A stretch of 64,000 nucleotides of DNA from Manihot esculenta (taxonomy: Eukaryota > Streptophyta > Magnoliopsida > Malpighiales > Euphorbiaceae). Shown here piece by piece: positions 47,701-60,769 of this stretch. How positions within the stretch are numbered: the first letter of the stretch is position 1; each line of letters starts with the position of its first letter. The notes beneath the pieces were generated by a model. The model saw only the letters and a program-made list of their open reading frames with translations, was not told the origin of the DNA and ran no database searches. The DNA lies in the NCBI RefSeq assembly GCF_001659605.2, contig NC_035162.2, positions 25,090,161 to 25,154,160 of the forward strand, written 5' to 3'. Made by a program: the position numbers and the translations under genes.

Positions 47701-49736
47701 TAACCAGATTGACCAGAAAGAATCAGAGGTTCGAGTGGACCGATCGATGTGAAGAAAGCTTTGAGGAGCTCAAGAAGAGGTTGACTTCAGCACCAGTGTT
47801 AGCTCTGCCAACCAGCAATGAGGACTTCACAGTATTCTGTGATGCATCCAGAGTAGGCTTGGGGTGTGTGTTGATGCAGAATGGTAGGGTGATCGCTTAT
47901 GCTTCTAGACAGCTAAAGAGGCATGAGATGAATTACCCCACACACGATCTGGAGATGGCAGCAGTTATCTTTGCCCTCAAGATGTGGAGGCATTACCTCT
48001 ATGGGGTAAAATGTGAGATCTTCACAGATCATAAGAGCCTGCAGCACATCTTGAGTCAGAGAGATTTGAACTTGAGGCAGAGGAGATGGGTAGAACTGCT
48101 CAGTGACTATGATTGTAAGATACAGTACCATCCGGGTAAGGCTAATGTAGTAGCTGATGCCTTAAGCCGGAAATCACTTGGCAGTCTATCCCACATCACG
48201 GCAGAGAGGAGACCGGTGGTGAAGGAATTTTATAAGCTCATTGAGGAAGGTCTACAGATGGAGTTGTCTGGTACAGGTGCTCTGATTGCACAGATGAAAG
48301 TAACCCCCGTGTTTCTGGAGCAGGTGGCTCAGAAACAGCACGAGGACCCAGAGTTAGTAAAGATTGCCAGGACTGCTCAGTCAGGCAAAGATAGTGAGTT
48401 CAGATTCGATGATAAGGGGATCCTCCGCTATGGGAACAGACTATGTGTACCAGATGACATCGGGCTTAAAGGAGACATTATGAGAGAGGCTCATAATGCA
48501 AGATACAGCATTCACCCTGGAGCCACCAAGATGTATCAAGATCTGAAGAGGGTGTATTGGTGGCCAGCTATGAAGAGGGAAGTGGCACAATTCGTGTCAG
48601 CCTGCGAAATATGTCAGAGGGTGAAGCTGGAACATCAGAAACCGGCTGGAATGCTTAACCCGCTACCTATTCCAGAATGGAAATGGGAGAACATAGCTAT
48701 GGACTTTGTAGTGGGGTTACCGGCAACATCCAACAGACTAGACTCCATATGGGTGATTGTGGACAGACTCACCAAATCTGCTCACTTCATTCCAGTTAGG
48801 AGCAACTACTCTGTGGATAAGTTAGCGCAGGTGTATGTTGAGGAGATTGTCAGACTACATGGGGTCCCGGTATCTATAGTGTCAGATAGAGGGCCCCAGT
48901 TTACCTCCAGGTTTTGGCGGAGTCTGCAGAGTGCTATGGGTACTAGGTTGGATTTTAGCACTGCCTTCCATCCACAGACAGACGGACAGTCAGAGAGGAC
49001 CATCCAGACCATAGAAGATATGCTCAGAATGTGTGTGCTAGATTTTGGCGGTTCTTGGAAGCAACATCTACCTTTGGTGGAGTTTGCCTACAATAACAGC
49101 TATCATGCTAGCATAGGGATGGCTCCATATGAAGCTTTGTATGGGAGGAAGTGCAGGTCACCCGTTTGCTGGGAAGAGGTTGGAGAGAGGTCCTTAGCAG
49201 GGCCTGAACTTGTTGAGATCACCAGCAGGGTGGTGCCCATTATCAGAGAAAGGATAAAGACTGCCACCAGCAGGCAGAAAAGTTATGCAGACATCCGCAG
49301 GAAACAGGTAGAGTTTCAGGAGGGGGATCTAGTATTGCTCAAGGTGTCTCCGATGAAAGGGGTGGTTCGATTTGGTAAGAAGGGTAAGCTAGCTCCGCGG
49401 TACATTGGACCCTTTGAAGTCCTGCAAAGGATTGGGAATGTATCGTACAAGCTGGACTTGCCTGCTTCTATGGAGAGAATCCATCCGGTTTTCCATGTTT
49501 CCATGTTGAGGAAGTTCGTGTCAGATCCGGGCAAGGTTCTTAGCGAGCCTGATGTGGAGATCCAAGAGGATCTCACTTATGTTGAACAGCCAGTGCGGAT
49601 TCTTGACACTCAGATCAGAAAGTTGAGGAACAAGGAAATCCCGATGGTGAAAGTCCTTTGGAACCACCACAATTTGGAAGAATGCACTTGGGAGACCCGG
49701 GAGTCCATGCTCCAGCAGTACCCCCACCTCTTCTAA
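44745..49736 (+). CDS. Intact Ty3/gypsy gag-pol polyprotein, 1663 residues
   Basis: Structural and replication polyprotein of the retrotransposon. The ATG at 44745 ([12 protein letters not shown]) is chosen because the upstream in-frame codon at 44712 is TTG. Gag: Pro/Tyr-rich region (about 100-180), capsid core ([15 protein letters not shown], about 240-320), zinc knuckle [15 protein letters not shown] near 450. Protease: [12 protein letters not shown] near 546, with DPGA, a form known in this lineage. RT: residues about 710-890, catalytic [12 protein letters not shown] near 884. RNase [13 protein letters not shown] from about 1027. Integrase: H2C2 zinc region near 1250-1295, then [46 protein letters not shown]. 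The tail [13 protein letters not shown] resembles a chromodomain, favouring a Tekay/Del-like chromovirus. No stop or frameshift, so possibly still mobile. Confidence 0.95.
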   Translation: MRGTRRSARLTGIPPQDEGIDARPSTLPRAMSSRSNRDRAVRDPRRSLDLGRSRSVRGTVQGGMSEDMGDQMDVDQRRDGSLGVSMSEEGMGESQGGTQASGFVQPPHYPPYTQNPGYSMGGTSDYPSFNPYPTQMPYPPYYPPYPQYPVYPPPPYHPNPANPTSGDAVPPPPPAPTVPDIQIPQPSSSGGSKAKMTDYMKLGAPQFESGDDPFVYLERVKTITDEIGADDSRAIQMAGFTLKCKKAREWFKNYVKPRVDSLSWGEFANEFAGWAFPDSSRELKMIEFEQLRQTDDMSVDEYTDRFMESLPFAGQDLSTDQKKSRRYIMKLHPRYSSLVQSADRESFHAIVDMARRMEASAIVQGTVKQTVAQASGSKTPGGGRLDPSTLNAAASGSKRWGKPKGKKNKFWNKVKSSLGFGSGSSSGADNAACAKCGRPHRGLCRYGTTTCYRCGQEGHMSWQCPKAIPTAQTQQTASGSVAQPVAPAATQASGRGRGRGSASSSAGFRGEGPSAPARIFTMTQQEANTSNTVVSGNLIIGCSDVYALMDPGASHSFIAPRAVQRLGLMVSELECPLWVSGPKCDPSVAESVCQCSPVFIEGRCLSADLVVLDLTDFDVILGMDWLSTHGATLDCRDKVVKFRCQDGSEVVFRGDKRGTPRGLISALQARRLLRRGCQGYLAHVRELDSQVREPASVPVVSEFLDVFPDELPGLPPAREIEFEIELMPGTRPISIPPYRMAPAEMKELKEQLQELVDKGFIRPSTSPWGAPVLFVKKKDGSLRLCIDYRQLNKVTIKNKYPLPRIDDLFDQLAGAGCFSKIDLRSGYHQLRIREEDVPKTAFRTRYGHYEFLVMPFGLTNAPAAFMDLMNRIFRPYLDHFVIVFIDDILVYSRNAEEHAHHLRIVLQTLREHGLYAKFSKCEFWLRSISFLGHIVSENGIEVDPKKVEAVTNWPRPTSVTEIRSFLGLAGYYRRFVQDFSKIAAPLTRLTRKNQRFEWTDRCEESFEELKKRLTSAPVLALPTSNEDFTVFCDASRVGLGCVLMQNGRVIAYASRQLKRHEMNYPTHDLEMAAVIFALKMWRHYLYGVKCEIFTDHKSLQHILSQRDLNLRQRRWVELLSDYDCKIQYHPGKANVVADALSRKSLGSLSHITAERRPVVKEFYKLIEEGLQMELSGTGALIAQMKVTPVFLEQVAQKQHEDPELVKIARTAQSGKDSEFRFDDKGILRYGNRLCVPDDIGLKGDIMREAHNARYSIHPGATKMYQDLKRVYWWPAMKREVAQFVSACEICQRVKLEHQKPAGMLNPLPIPEWKWENIAMDFVVGLPATSNRLDSIWVIVDRLTKSAHFIPVRSNYSVDKLAQVYVEEIVRLHGVPVSIVSDRGPQFTSRFWRSLQSAMGTRLDFSTAFHPQTDGQSERTIQTIEDMLRMCVLDFGGSWKQHLPLVEFAYNNSYHASIGMAPYEALYGRKCRSPVCWEEVGERSLAGPELVEITSRVVPIIRERIKTATSRQKSYADIRRKQVEFQEGDLVLLKVSPMKGVVRFGKKGKLAPRYIGPFEVLQRIGNVSYKLDLPASMERIHPVFHVSMLRKFVSDPGKVLSEPDVEIQEDLTYVEQPVRILDTQIRKLRNKEIPMVKVLWNHHNLEECTWETRESMLQQYPHLF

Positions 49737-49807
49737 GGTTAATTGAGATGTGTTCCATGTGCTATATGTGTGTATGTTATGTTTTTGATATGCATGTATT
49801 AGTTGAG

Positions 49808-49844
49808 GAACATTCGGGGACGAATGTTCTTAAGGGGGGGAGAA
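49808..49844 (+). promoter_or_regulatory. Hairpin and polypurine tract before the 3' LTR
   Basis: GAACATTCGGGGACGAATG forms most of a 9-bp stem with a GGGA loop, closed by TTC. The purine run AAGGGGGGGAGAA then directly abuts the LTR and primes plus-strand synthesis. A similar CGAGGACGAATG plus G-run arrangement is common in plant chromoviruses. Confidence 0.88.
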
Positions 49845-52067
49845 TGTAATACCCGGCTAGACTCCGGTATCGGAATTCCTACCGTCCGGTGGAATTTGGG
49901 TGTCGGAAACCTCTAGAAGGGTAAAAGCATGTTTTTATAAAATGTTTTCATGTATTTTAATGTTTTAAAGTATGATTTTAAATAAGTTTTTGCATGAATT
50001 TTCTTTAAGGAAAAACCCAGGTTCGGCCGCCGAAACTCACTTTCGGCCGCCGAACATGCATGGACTTTGGGAGGCACGTTAGGCCCCCGAAAGTCTAAGT
50101 GAGGGAAGTGCAGGTTCGGCCGCCGAACCTTATGTTCGGCCGCCGAACATTGCATGGATGCGGAGGCACATTCGGCCCCCGAACGTGGCCTGGCCAGCCA
50201 CTATAAAAGGGTCCCCTTGGTCCGCACGGGCGAGCTTTTTCTCTCCCATTGTCGGCCAAGGTGAGTCTCCACCGTTCCTCCCTCGATCTTGAGTGTTTCC
50301 TCTAGATCTTTCATGGTTTTAACAAGTTTATAACTTTGTTTTGAAGATTTGTGAGCTTTGAGCAAGTTTTGAGTGCTTGGAGGTTCAAAGAGCTTAATCT
50401 CTCCATCTCCAAGCTAGGATCGCTTTCCTCTCGTTCCTTCAAGAGGTAAGGGTCGATCTTGAACCCTTTTTATGTTTTAAACAAGTTTTAAGTAAGATCT
50501 ATGGGTAGAATGCATGTTAGGGTATATGTTGAACCTATGGGTTTTTGATGACTTTATGAGCAATGTAGCTTGATTGTGTGTGAATGAAGTGTTGTAGATG
50601 GGGTATATGCATGTTTGAGACCCCTAGGAACTTGTATGTGTGTTTTGGTTGAGAAATATGCATGATTTATGGTTTTGGGAGGCAGGAGGTTCATTTGAAC
50701 CAAGTTTCTGCCGTTTGGCAGAAACCAGGTTCGGCAGCCGAAGGGAGTTTCGGCCGCCGAACCCCTCTTGTGAAGGCAGCTTTCGGCTGCCGAAGGTGCC
50801 CCCGAAAAGAGACTTTCGTCTCTGTCTGGCACTTTCGGCCGCCGAAGGTGCCGCCGAACCTAGCTGAGTTTCGTCTCTGTCCAGGACTTTCGGCCGCCGA
50901 AGGTGCCGCCGAAGGTGCCCTGTTCAGCCATTTCATGCATATTTTCTGTGATGTTTTCATGATGTTTTAGGGGGTTTTTGGGGGATATATTAGAGTTATG
51001 TTTATATATGTTTGGTCCCTCATTGGAGTCCACCTGTGTAGGTTCGGACCCGAGGAACCGAGGACCCCAGCAGTGAGTGAGCTGCTTCAGTGTCTGGTCA
51101 GAGCTAACCAGAGGTGAGTGGAAACAAGCTTAATATTTTAAATCAAGTAATTAAATGTTTTGAGCATGCTTCACGCATCATGATGATATGAAATAGGATG
51201 ATTGCATTAGTTCACGAATATGCTGCATTGCATTTTACTTTGTGGTTGTGGGTGAATGCTGTATGATCCAATTAGTCCACGAGACTTTATGTATGATATG
51301 ACAGGAAGACCAGGACCCCATGCTACGGCCTGGCACGAGGGTTTATATATGATATGACAGGAAGACCAGGACCCCATGCTACGGCCTGGCACGAGGGTTT
51401 ATATACGATATGACAGGAAGACCAGGACCCCATGCTACGGCCTGGCACGAGACTATGTTGGGACTAATTGGTGACAGGTTCACCCTTGATGTGGATTGTC
51501 TGTGATATGATGCATTTCATGAAAGCATGAATTTTAATATAATGTTTTTAGTTTCTGCTCACTGGGCTTTTAGCTCACCCCTCTCCCCTAACCCCCAGGT
51601 TTGCAGGTACGGGAGTGATAGAGAAGAAAAGAAGAGAAGAGTCATATGTATGTAATAGCTAGAGTTTGTGGACATGACAATGATAAGAATGTAATGTAAA
51701 GTTTATGTAATTATGTTGTTGAGGATAGAATTGTGCTTGACCATAGTATATGTTAATCCCTTTTGTATATACATGATCCTTATGTTTATGTGAACCAACT
51801 CAACACAGGATATATATAGCCCATTGAGGCTTTGATGAAATCCCACAGAGGGATTAATGTTTATGTATATGATGAATATAGTGCATGCACAGGTTGAGTT
51901 TGGTGAATGAAGAAAAAGAAAAGTTTTTAATTTTTTATGTATCTTTGTTGATCATGTATGGGATTAAACAGGTAAACAGGATGTATGTAGGCTTGCTACG
52001 GGTTCCGGCGGCCTTAAGCCGACCTGAATCCACATCCGGTAGCGGTCCGGATTTCCGGGGCGTTACA
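49845..52067 (+). repeat. 3' LTR of the intact element
   Basis: 2223 bp. Same TATA box (50202), palindrome clusters and ends as the 5' LTR. It has three rather than four cassette units, and near 52031 reads CCACATCCGG where the 5' LTR has CCTAGCGCCGG. Confidence 0.97.
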
Positions 52068-52072
52068 TTTAC

Positions 52073-52291
52073 TAAGAAAAATGAACTGAAATTTTGGAAT
52101 TTGAATTCTACTACTGCTTTATGTTTATTTAGTATTTAATTTTTGACAATATTACTGAAATATACTTTTTAATTTACTCTTCATTTTAGGTTATATTAAG
52201 TTACAATTACTACCTTTTTAGTCCTAATGAATAAAAAAAATAATTAATTTTGATAGAATTGGTTTTTGTATCTTTACCACATCCAATAGAG

Positions 52292-52324
<33 letters not shown>

Positions 52325-52362
52325 CTAATAAAAAAATAAAAAGGTAATTACTTAACATTAAC
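52073..52362. other. Spacer between the retrotransposon and the P450 3' end
   Basis: AT-rich DNA with an AT dinucleotide run of about 28 bp (about 52293-52320). It is the 3' flank of the P450 on the minus strand; no poly(A) signal was chosen with confidence. Confidence 0.5.
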
Positions 52363-54299
52363 CTATACTAAAGCTAAGAGATTGACTCCATGTTGTGGCT
52401 CTATGACCAGCCTAAGAGTAGGGGAATGGATGTATTTGGGAGAGATGGAGAAACAGTAGTTAGACAATACAAGACCTATAACTATCTTGAGTTCAACCAT
52501 GGCTAAGTTCTGTCCAAGGCATACTCTAGGCCCAACACCAAATGGCATGTACAAGAAAGGATTCTTGCAAGCACCTGATATGCCATTTGCATACCTTTCT
52601 GGGTTGAACTTGTAAGAATCTGAACCCCATATTTCAGGATCTGTATGTAATGGCAAAACCATTGTCCATATGTTAACTTCCCTTGGTACCTTAATGTTGC
52701 CAAATTTCATGTCCTTGAAGGCCTCCCTTGAAATCACAGGCACTGGTGGATAAAGTCTCAGTGCTTCATGAATCACCATGTTAAGCTGCAAGGAATTAAA
52801 ACAATTGCTTTTAGCCTCTTTTCTCATATTACTAGCTTACAGATCTTGCAGATTCCTTCTGGGTTTTGAAGTTTAACTGTTCAAAGTTATTCATAATGCA
52901 TAAGAACAACAAGTTGTAATAAATTCTCATACCAGTTTCATCTTGCGAACCATATCAGAATCTGGCATTCCACCTCCACAAATTTCAAGAACCTGTGCTC
53001 GGACACGGTCTTGCCATTCCGGATTTGCGGCCAGAAGCATGAGGCACCATGTTGCAGAAACTGCACTAGTCTCATAACCAGCCAAGTATATGTTCTTAGA
53101 ATTATCAACCATGAATCTGTCCATGGCTTCGCGGCTTAGGTTGCTGTTTTTGGCACCCTCAAGAATCATTTGCAGCAAGTCCTTCTCATATGTACCTTCT
53201 TGTCTTTCCTTCACTACCTGCAGAATCAAATTGCGGATTTCTTTCTCCAATGCCCATGCTTCTCTGTTGCTTTTTGTGGGAAGATATCTGAGGCAAGTTG
53301 GCAAGTTCAGTCTCTATCGGTTAAAATATTTAAAAAGGTCCATCAGTTTTTCACATAACGAAGAAGCTGACCTCATTTCAGGAATCCCAGTGGCTAGACT
53401 TTTCTTGGACATAGCCTCCTGAAGATGTCTTAATTTCAGGAAAATTTTTTCTCCCCTGGAATAATTGCTTCCAAAACAGGCTCTGGAGATAACATCTGCA
53501 GAGGTCTCATGCCCTCATCAATTTTTATATCTGCAACTCCATCTTTCTCAATCACACGCTTCCATGAATTTATCAATATAAGGGTAGACTCGGTTATCAG
53601 GTTCACCATTCCCTGCAAAAAGGTTCATTTCAAATCAAGATTCAGCACCAGAATTCTCGACCACTGCAAAAAAAAATAGACAATCAAAAGGTTGGTTTTA
53701 TTCATCATACCTTAACCTTTTCCATGTACAATTCAGGCGCAAGGATCTTCCTCTGACGAGACCAAAAAGCCCCATTTGATGTCAGAATCCCTTGACCAAG
53801 CAAAGGACCACGATCTTTTTGTTGATATGAAGGTTTCCCCAAGTCCAAGGATACACATGTTGTGATCTCTTTGACCACATCAGGTTGATTCAAATTCAGT
53901 ATCTGTGTGTTTCCCAGCGAAAACACAAACACTTTCCCTGAAAATTAAATGATGAGGGGAAGTTGATTAAATGATTCAAATAACAAACACGCAGATTGCA
54001 GAGATGCAAGCGATCTGAATGATAATGAGAATATCGTATTCCTTTCTCCAAAGCTCAAAGAAAGGAAAGATAAGAGCTGCACAGTTATGAAGGAGAGGTG
54101 AATCATTGGCAGAAGTAGCTTTCATCTGTTATATTTCCGAGAAGAAAGTTGGCGGTGGTCCATTGATGCCCTGCTTCTTCAGGATGGAACGAAGCCTCTT
54201 TGGTTGCAACACCAAAACATTATAGAGACGCATCACCACTCCAAAAAACACTATAAACACAAAAGATAGCAAAATCTTGGTATCAAATTCAACTTCCAT
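52363..54299 (-). pseudogene. CYP714-like cytochrome P450, probably non-functional
   Basis: CYP714 enzymes are ER-bound monooxygenases of clan 72, some acting on gibberellins. Five exons are readable: 54299-54035, 53937-53711, 53612-53372, 53287-52933, 52785-52363. Exon 1 begins MEVEFDTKILLSFVFIVFFG (membrane anchor) then KRLRSILKKQGINGPPP. Later motifs: LAGYETSAVSATW (I-helix), HEALRLYPP (ExxR), FNPERY, FGVGPRVCLG (haem Cys loop). Lesions: bases missing after GPPP in exon 1 create a TAA; the exon-1 donor reads AT instead of GT; about four bases are missing near 53500 in exon 3, giving a stop after GEKKFS. The rest is intact, so the damage is fairly recent. Family assignment is from motif recall; 714 is likely but unconfirmed. 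Confidence 0.8.
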
Positions 54300-54990
54300 G
54301 GCCAAACAAACAAAAATCCTTGTCTCTCTTTCTTTCTTTCTCTTTTCGTTTCTAATCTTTGCACAGGCAAAATGAAGACCTGGAAATATTTGTTGTACTT
54401 ATATGGAAGGAAGGCAAGGAGTGGACTATCCTTCTTCTTTTTTAATAAATTATACGTTAATCTATGAGTTTAAAGGTTTTTAAAGAGCTCAGAAGAAGGT
54501 GAAATGGCAGCTGATTACTGGTTTTACATTTCCAGAACTGAAATATATTAATATCAATAAATAATAATTAAATGATAAAAATTTGTTACAATTTAGTTTT
54601 TTTAATAATAAATCGTTTATTCTATGAATTTTTATTTTGTAAATAAAATTTTTTATCAATTGGCTATAAATTAGAGAAAATAATTTAAATTGAAATAACT
54701 AACTTATTACAAATATTAATTATAAATTGCTGTAAATTTATAAATAAATATATCAGTTGTTACTATTAAATATATTTTAAATCAATTCACCAAAATTTCG
54801 TATGAATCAATTTATAAAAATAAAAATAAAAGAAAGAAAGAAAAGGCTAAGTTATTGGTGTGACATAGGTTCTAGACCTTAAATACCCACAATAAATGCG
54901 TAAAAGAAATTTTAGAATAATTTACTAAAAACGCTTATGCTTTTAAAAATACTAATTAGTCTTATAAATATCCTTTCAGTTAAAAAATGA
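54300..54990 (-). promoter_or_regulatory. P450 5' flank, duplicated at 39.4-42.2 kb
   Basis: CT-rich leader on the plus strand (TCTTTCTTTCTTTCTCTT) directly upstream of the start. The region aligns in blocks with 39428-39600 and 40970-42180. This copy lacks the LINE and keeps a compact order. Confidence 0.55.
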
Positions 54991-56285
54991 AAAATTATTT
55001 TTTAATTTGATGTGAAAACTCATTAATTTTAAAATATATATATATATATTTTAAATAAATTTGAAAGTCTTTAAAAATTTAATTTCTTTATTAATTTTAA
55101 CTAAAGTAATAGATAAAAATCTAAAATTTTTTAAATAATAAAATTAATATCTTAAATAATGAAATGCTTAATTAATAAATTTTTTAAAAATTTTAGTAAT
55201 ATTTTAATATATTTTTGAATCTCAAATGACTGATCATTAATGAACTTTTTCATGTGATTATATTATAATTTTTATTTATTTATTTTTAGATTCAAAATTA
55301 TTATTTATTTTTATTTTTATATTATGATTAATATATAAATCCACTATTAATCATGTTTAATTTTATATTATTTTCAAGATAATTTTTTTAAGTAAGTATT
55401 TAAGATATTTTTTAGTATTTAATAAAATTTAATATATTTAAAATGAGTATAATAAAAAAGTTAATAAAAAATTATTTTTTAAATATGTGTGAATAAAATG
55501 AATAAAAACTATGAGATGAAAAAAATTAAATATTTAATAATTAAAATTAAAAAAATTAATTAATTTTAAATATTATGATATTTTAATATATTTTTAAAAA
55601 TTGAAATATGAAGTTTTTACATACCACTGACAATACATAATAATTTTTCCTCAGAAAATTGATCCACCCGTTGTGATTACATTTGATTGTTTATAATGGA
55701 GTGGAAATGAAAAATAAATAATTGATAAAAGTCAAAATTTCATATATATATATATATATATTGATTTTTAAGTAAATTATTATTTAGTCTCTATTATTTA
55801 TTAAAATTAATATATTTATTAAAATTAGTAATTTATTTTTTTATAACTTAAAAAATAATTTATTAATTAGTCACTTTTATGAAAAAGTAGTTAAATTATC
55901 ATTGTTATATTATTTTTAAGGGCTAATTCATTGTTTGTATTTAATTTATAATTAAGGAACTAAATTAATGGAATGTGTGAAATTTATAGATATTATATTA
56001 AAGGATGAAATAAACAAATATTGAAATATTGTAATATAGTCACTAATTTATTAATTTTTTAAATTATAAGGAAATAAATTATTAGTTTTAAAAAAATATA
56101 AAGACTAATTTATATAATTTATTAAATTATAGTTTGTCTTTAATGATTTTTATGAGAAAGCGGATATAAAGAAATAAATCAAGGTTTATACCATTATTAT
56201 ACCTTTTTCTTTTTTCTTTTTTAACAAATGCAAATGTGGATTGGTTTTAAGCAAAGGCCAAGTAGGCTAGAGTACAAACTACAGG
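54991..56285. other. AT-rich intergenic DNA, no gene seen
   Basis: Contains short TATATA runs (about 55035 and 55741). No coding potential or transposon end was recognised before the LTR at 56286. Confidence 0.6.
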
Positions 56286-58562
56286 TGTAATACCCGGCTA
56301 GACTCCGGTATCGGAATTCCTATCATCCGGTGGAATCTCGGATGTCGGAAGCCTCTAGAAGGGTAAAATCATATTTTTATAAAATGTTTTAATATATTTT
56401 ATGATTTTAAGTAAGAAGGAAATTGAGTTTTGAATGAAAAAGACCAAGGAGGCATTATCAGGTTCGGTCGCCAAACACTAGATGGTTTAGGGGGGCATGT
56501 TAGGCTTCCGAAAGTTACAAAGGTTTGGCCGCCGAACCTCATGTTCGGCCGCCGAACTTGCATGAGTTTTGGAGGCACTTTAGGCTGCCAAAAGGTGGTC
56601 TGGCAGCCCCTATAAAAGGGCTCCATGGCCGAAATGGGCGAGCTTTCTCCCCATTTTCGGCCAACGGTGAGTCCATGCCCTCCCATGGTCGTTTTTGATG
56701 TTTTTCCTTCAATCTTTTATGTATTAACAAGTTTTATCTCGGTTTGAAGATATTTGAGCAAGTTTTGGAGCTTGGAGACCAAAGAGTGGATTTCTCCCCA
56801 TCTCCAAGTTAGGATCGTCTTCCCTCTCGATCTTCAAGAGATAAGCTTAGATCCTACCCCTCTTGCATGTTTTAAACGAGTTTTATAAAGTTTTATGGGG
56901 TAGAAATGCATGTTTAGGTTATTGTTGGTTTTATGGTTAATGTTATGTTTTTGAGCAATGTGGGTTGTTTAATGTGTTGTAGTTGGGGTTTAGGATAGTT
57001 TGAAGCCCCTAGGTGCTTATATGCTTGAGTTTGCATGTTGTAGAATAGGTAAATGCATGTTGAATGATTTGGGAGGCTTTTGTGCATGTTAGAGGCTGAG
57101 TTCTGCCCTTTGGAAGAACTCAGGTTCGGCAGCTGAAGGGACTTTCGGCCGCCAAACCTGCCTGTGGAGGCAAGCCTTGGGCTGCCGAACCCTGCCCCCG
57201 AAAGTGGACTTTCGGCTCTCGAAGGAAGTTTCGGCCGCCGAAGGTGCTGCCGAACATACATGAGTTTCGTCTCTGGAGTGAACCTTTGGGCCGCCGAAAG
57301 TGCCGCCGAAGGTGCATGACTTTCGGCTCTGGAGGGACTTTCGGCCGCCGAACCTGCCGCCGAAAGTGCCCTGTTCAGCCCTCCTTTGCATGATTTCTAT
57401 GAATGTTTTAAGGTGTTTTAGGGGGTTTTTGAGGAGTATTTTAGAGTCATGTTCTAGTATGTTTGGTCCCTCATTTAAGTCCACCTGTGTAGGTTCGAAC
57501 CCGAGGAACCGAGGGTCTCAGCAGTGAGTCGGCTGTTTCAGAGAATCTTGTCAGAGCTAGCCTAAGGTGAGTAGAATTACTCTTTATGTTTTAAAGCAAA
57601 TAATGAAAGTTTTAGCATGATTCACGCATCATGAATACCATGTTTATGTAATAGGTTGACTGCATTAGAATTCACGAATATGTTGCATTGCATATTATGT
57701 TGTTGATGTGGATGAGCATTGAATGATCCATTAGCCCTTATATGATATGATATGGTATGATATGATGATGATATGGTATGGAAGTCCAGGAAGACCCATT
57801 CTACGTCCCTGGCACTATGTAAAAGAAAGTCCAGGAAGACCCATTTTACGTCCTTGGCACGTTGGAATGTTATGACATGCTATGTAAGAGGAAGTCCAGG
57901 AAGACCCATTCTACGTTCCTGGCACTATTGGATATGTAGAGGGCTATTGGTGACAAGTTCCTCCTTTATGTGATATGTTTGTGATGTGATGCATTTCATG
58001 AAAGCAGGGACTTTAAATTTAATGTTTTACTATTCTGCTCACTGGGCTCTAGTAGCTCACCCCATTTCCCTAATCCCCCAGGTATGCAGGTACGGGATAG
58101 GTCAGGAGGTCAAGAAGAGTAAAGTTATGTTTATGTAATAGTTAGATGTGGACATGATGAATTGTAATGTAATGTATTGAATAGTCATGAAATGTTAAGA
58201 ATTGTATTGAAGTTAGAATTGTGCTTGACCCTAGTGTATATTAATCCCTTTTGTTACATGGTCTTTCAAATGTAATGATTTAATGATGTTTTATGGAAAC
58301 CAAACTTAATATATGTTATGCTACCCCATTGGAGTATTGATGAGGACTCCAATGTAGGGTTGATGGCTATGTTTATGAGTTGTGCATGCACAGGGTAAGT
58401 TTGGTAAATGAATAAGAAAGATCAAAATTTTTATGTAATTGTTGATCATGTATGGGATTACCTAGGTATACAGGTTGTATGTCAGGCTTGCTACGGGTCC
58501 CGGCGGCCTTATGCCGATCTGGATCCTAGCGCCGGTAGCGGTCCGATTTTCAGGTCGTTACA
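56286..58562 (+). mobile_element. Solo LTR-A (copy 9, plus)
   Basis: 2277 bp, TGTAATACCCGG to AGGTCGTTACA. Flanks ACAGG and ATAGG differ at one base. TATAAAAG is at 56611. Palindrome clusters lie at about 56525-56560 and 57120-57365. Three cassettes with CCAGG...CCTGG lie at about 57783-57925. More single-base changes than in the intact copy suggest greater age. Confidence 0.93.
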
Positions 58563-60769
58563 ATAGGCAAACAAAAAAGTGCACCCAAAACATAACCTCA
58601 GTATATACCGGTCCAAGAAAAGCCAACCACTATGTAACCATCTGGAAACTTAGTAACACTATGCATCACCATGTGCACCAACAAGCTAAAAATGGAACGC
58701 AGCAGCAATAAAGTGATGCAGTTAACTACACACACCAAATATGCAAAACCAGAACCCATAAACCACAAAGCAAAAGTAAGTAAGGGAGGCTCAAACAAAA
58801 TCAAACCCAGAAAAATTGCATTTATGGGACAATCAAGATGTAAGACCAAATCAAAATTAGACGTCAAAAATTAATGCCATGATATTTTTCAGTCTATACT
58901 AGCCATGGATCGGTCAATTTAAAACGTCACAACGCTTCAACGTTAATATACATTAGTCGAGAACACCTTCAAAGCAGTCGGTCAGTGGACATGAGAAAAT
59001 ATCTTCCAAATTGCACAAAAGCAAAATTGCCAACCAATAATAACAGCTGCTGAGAAAACTAAAAAACCCTCAATTGAAGGAGTGGGGTCGCACTATTGAA
59101 AATAGCAGAACAAATGAAATTAAAATCAAAAGGCCAGCATTTCCCACCAGAAAAGTAAGGGAAGCCGATCAAACCCAATAAACTTTCTATTTTTCTCTTT
59201 TTAAAATAGCAATATGTTTTTGAATCTTAGTACAAACTTTACTTTTTTGTGTGGATTCTTCGATACTTGATTTTGAGGAAGGGACTTTGTAAAATAAAGA
59301 GAAATAGTAAGGGATTTATAAAAGATGCTATTCGATAGAGATTTTTCGATATTCAAATTAGATCTAAATTTTTTAACTTAAATTTTAATGATGATTGATG
59401 TAAAAAGAAAATAACGAAGGAGAGAAAAAAGAAAATAAAGAAACGAAGGAAAAAGAAGAGGGGAGGGAAACCCTCCTCCATAGGTCTGTTGGAGCCTCTT
59501 TTGTTTTAAATGAGAGAAACCTCTTTTGTTTTATCAAATATTTTTTATGAAAAAGTGTTAATATCTTTTTTGGTATATTTTGGAGTGGATCTATTCTATA
59601 AATAAAACAATATTATAATTTTAATATATTATCATTGTATTTATAACTCTAGGACGATAGTGTACTTAAAGGTGAGCCCAATATGATTATAGCTGAACAA
59701 AAACATGTAATGCTATTCTATTTCTGTACTATTTTCACTTTACATTTTAGGGGTACAAGGTATATTTCACAAATAGGTCCGATATGGGATTTTGCTTATT
59801 ATTTTAAATATATTTTATAAAAATATTTATTATTATTTGATAAAAATATAATTTATAAAATTTTATTAAATGTCACAATTATATGACTTTTTTTTTTTAG
59901 TTTAATTAGCTTCCCTCTACTTCTAATTCAACGTTTTCCCCTAAATACTTATGTTGTAAGAATATCTTTACATATAAATTTATTAATATATTTTATTTAT
60001 AAATTAAAATTAAACGATGAAAGATATTATTTTTTAAATATAAATTATTTTTTGAAAACAAATGGAATTTAAGTGTTCTATCAAGTCCATGCATGAAAAA
60101 ATTATTTGAGCAACACTTCTTGCATCATCCTTGCTCATTATTCCTCTCCATTTGCAGTGACTTGTGTTACTGGAATGGCATCTTTAATAATAAAAAAAAA
60201 AAGTACCCATGAATGACTGATTTACTATGTTTGATAGGGCCATAAAGCTTCCACGGTTGCAGTTGAACCTATCCCGCCGCAATCTCAGTAATTTTTTTAT
60301 AATCAAATCTGTCACTATTGTTTTCAATTCTCTGATGCGAGATTAAAATAAAATTAAGGAAAGTGAAGGTAATTAGAGAATTATAAAATTTTTATCAATT
60401 AAAATATTACATTTCAAATGAATCTCCTTTACAATTAACGGAAATGATTTATAGACTATAGGATATTTGAATAATTATTCTTTTATACTTTAATAAAAAT
60501 TATTTCTATTAACTATTTTTTTATTTCTCCGAAAATGTGAAAAATATTTTTTAAAACATATTTTTCATGAAACAAACAGATATTAGTATTTACTTTTAAG
60601 TCTATAATTTGTATTCATGAATATAATATTTAACTTATTTTTTTATTTCACCCTAAAATCTAAATTCTGTATTTTCTACTATGAAATTTGGTTATAATTA
60701 TTTTAAATTTTTTAAAATGAAAATATCTAGATATAATTATAAATTAGCATAAAGAATCGTCCTTTTCGA
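58563..60769. other. Intergenic DNA, nothing recognised
   Basis: Mixed AT-rich DNA. A purine-rich run at about 59400-59470 is followed by two copies of CCTCTTTTGTTTTA near 59490-59540. Open frames are short and do not resemble known proteins. Confidence 0.5.

Larger units (their letters stand above)
42202..52067 (+). mobile_element. Complete Ty3/gypsy chromovirus-like retrotransposon (LTR-A family)
   Basis: A 9866-bp element with TTTAC on both sides (42197-42201, 52068-52072). Order: LTR 42202-44481, iMet primer site, a single gag-pol ORF 44745-49736, a hairpin plus polypurine tract, LTR 49845-52067. Domain order RT-RNase H-integrase is Ty3/gypsy. The LTRs are nearly identical except for one fewer tandem unit and a small end change in the right one, so the insertion is recent. 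It splits the flank between the two P450 copies. Confidence 0.97.

Noticed and set aside
58475..58874. Small open frames right of the last solo LTR
   Set aside because: No family resemblance, partly LTR-derived, and no promoter signals seen.
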